A stretch of DNA of 6,036 nucleotides from the NCBI GenBank assembly GCA_937925385.1, contig CALEWN010000069.1, forward strand, positions 1-6,036, written 5' to 3'. The first letter of the stretch is position 1. Every line of letters starts with the position of its first letter. Shown here piece after piece: positions 5,913 through 6,036 of this stretch. This stretch comes from an uncultured Senegalimassilia sp. (lineage in GTDB: Bacteria > Actinomycetota > Coriobacteriia > Coriobacteriales > Eggerthellaceae). The notes below the pieces were generated by a model, which did not search any database, was not told where the DNA came from, and saw only the letters and a program-made list of their open reading frames with translations. The position numbers and the translations under genes were made by a program.

Positions 5913-6036
5913 GTGAAAGCGACAAAGGAAACGCCTTCGTTTGAATTCGACGAAAGCAGTGACTTACCGCTGTGGGTTCAGTTACGAAACCGAATGGCAT
6001 ACCTCATTACATCGGGTTTTTATAAACCGGGCGGCA
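5913..6036 (+). CDS. GntR-family transcriptional regulator, 5' fragment cut by the window end
   Basis: Only the first 41 codons are present, and the frame is open to the end of the window. After a short acidic leader (SFEFDESSD), the reading DLPLWVQLRNRMAYLITSGF followed by YKPGG matches the opening helix of the GntR winged helix-turn-helix, where the consensus is PLYxQLxxxLxxxIxxGxxxPG. The start is taken as GTG 5913, with GGAAAGA (5900-5906) 6 bases upstream. GTG 5898 is an in-frame alternative with a poorer ribosome site. It begins 16 bp after the NrfD-like stop, so the two are probably co-transcribed and the regulator may control this unit. The GntR subfamily (for example YtrA-like) cannot be judged without the C-terminus. 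Confidence 0.8.
   Translation, partial: MKATKETPSFEFDESSDLPLWVQLRNRMAYLITSGFYKPGG

Noticed and set aside
1..6036. CRISPR arrays, tRNA or rRNA genes, insertion sequences and transposases.
   Set aside because: No repeat-spacer pattern, structural RNA signature, terminal inverted repeats or transposase motifs were seen on either strand.

Overview
The window carries seven protein-coding genes, all on the + strand, in two transcription units. The base composition is moderately GC-rich. GTG starts, a lipobox binding protein, FecCD-type iron/tetrapyrrole uptake and an NrfD-type quinone-interacting membrane protein suggest a strictly anaerobic, respiratory, gut- or oral-type actinobacterium such as an Eggerthellaceae/Coriobacteriia member. 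That placement is inferred from gene style only and is of low to moderate certainty.

Region 1 (about 54-4901) looks like a regulator plus the operon it controls. A MerR-family regulator (133-888) is preceded by a promoter with the abnormally long 19-bp spacer that MerR proteins act on (54-84). A second promoter of the same design, sharing an 11-bp operator core in the same register (914-944), lies between the regulator and the next gene. It drives a four-gene run: a radical SAM protein of the AhbD/NirJ haem-biosynthesis type (983-2005), a periplasmic-binding lipoprotein (2036-3028), a FecCD-type permease (3037-4077) and its ATPase (4064-4837). The four are spaced 30 bp, 8 bp and -14 bp apart, and the run closes with a long perfect hairpin (4844-4901). 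The three ABC genes make a complete importer of the iron-siderophore/haem/cobalamin class. The radical SAM gene is first in the operon, and its nearest families act on iron-tetrapyrroles. The working model is a MerR-switched uptake-and-conversion system in which a tetrapyrrole or metal chelate is imported and then modified by radical chemistry. The substrate is not determined by the sequence.

Region 2 (about 4902-6036) starts after the hairpin. It holds an eight-helix NrfD/PsrC-like membrane protein (4973-5896) and, 16 bp downstream, the start of a GntR-family regulator (5913 to the window end, truncated). No iron-sulphur or molybdopterin partner subunit of the NrfD protein is inside the window.

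The most solid non-routine observation is the pair of 19-bp-spacer promoters with covarying dyads. The most speculative is the coupling of an AhbD/NirJ-like enzyme with a dedicated importer, which could be a tetrapyrrole salvage route. The first 53 bases hold nothing that can be called with confidence.
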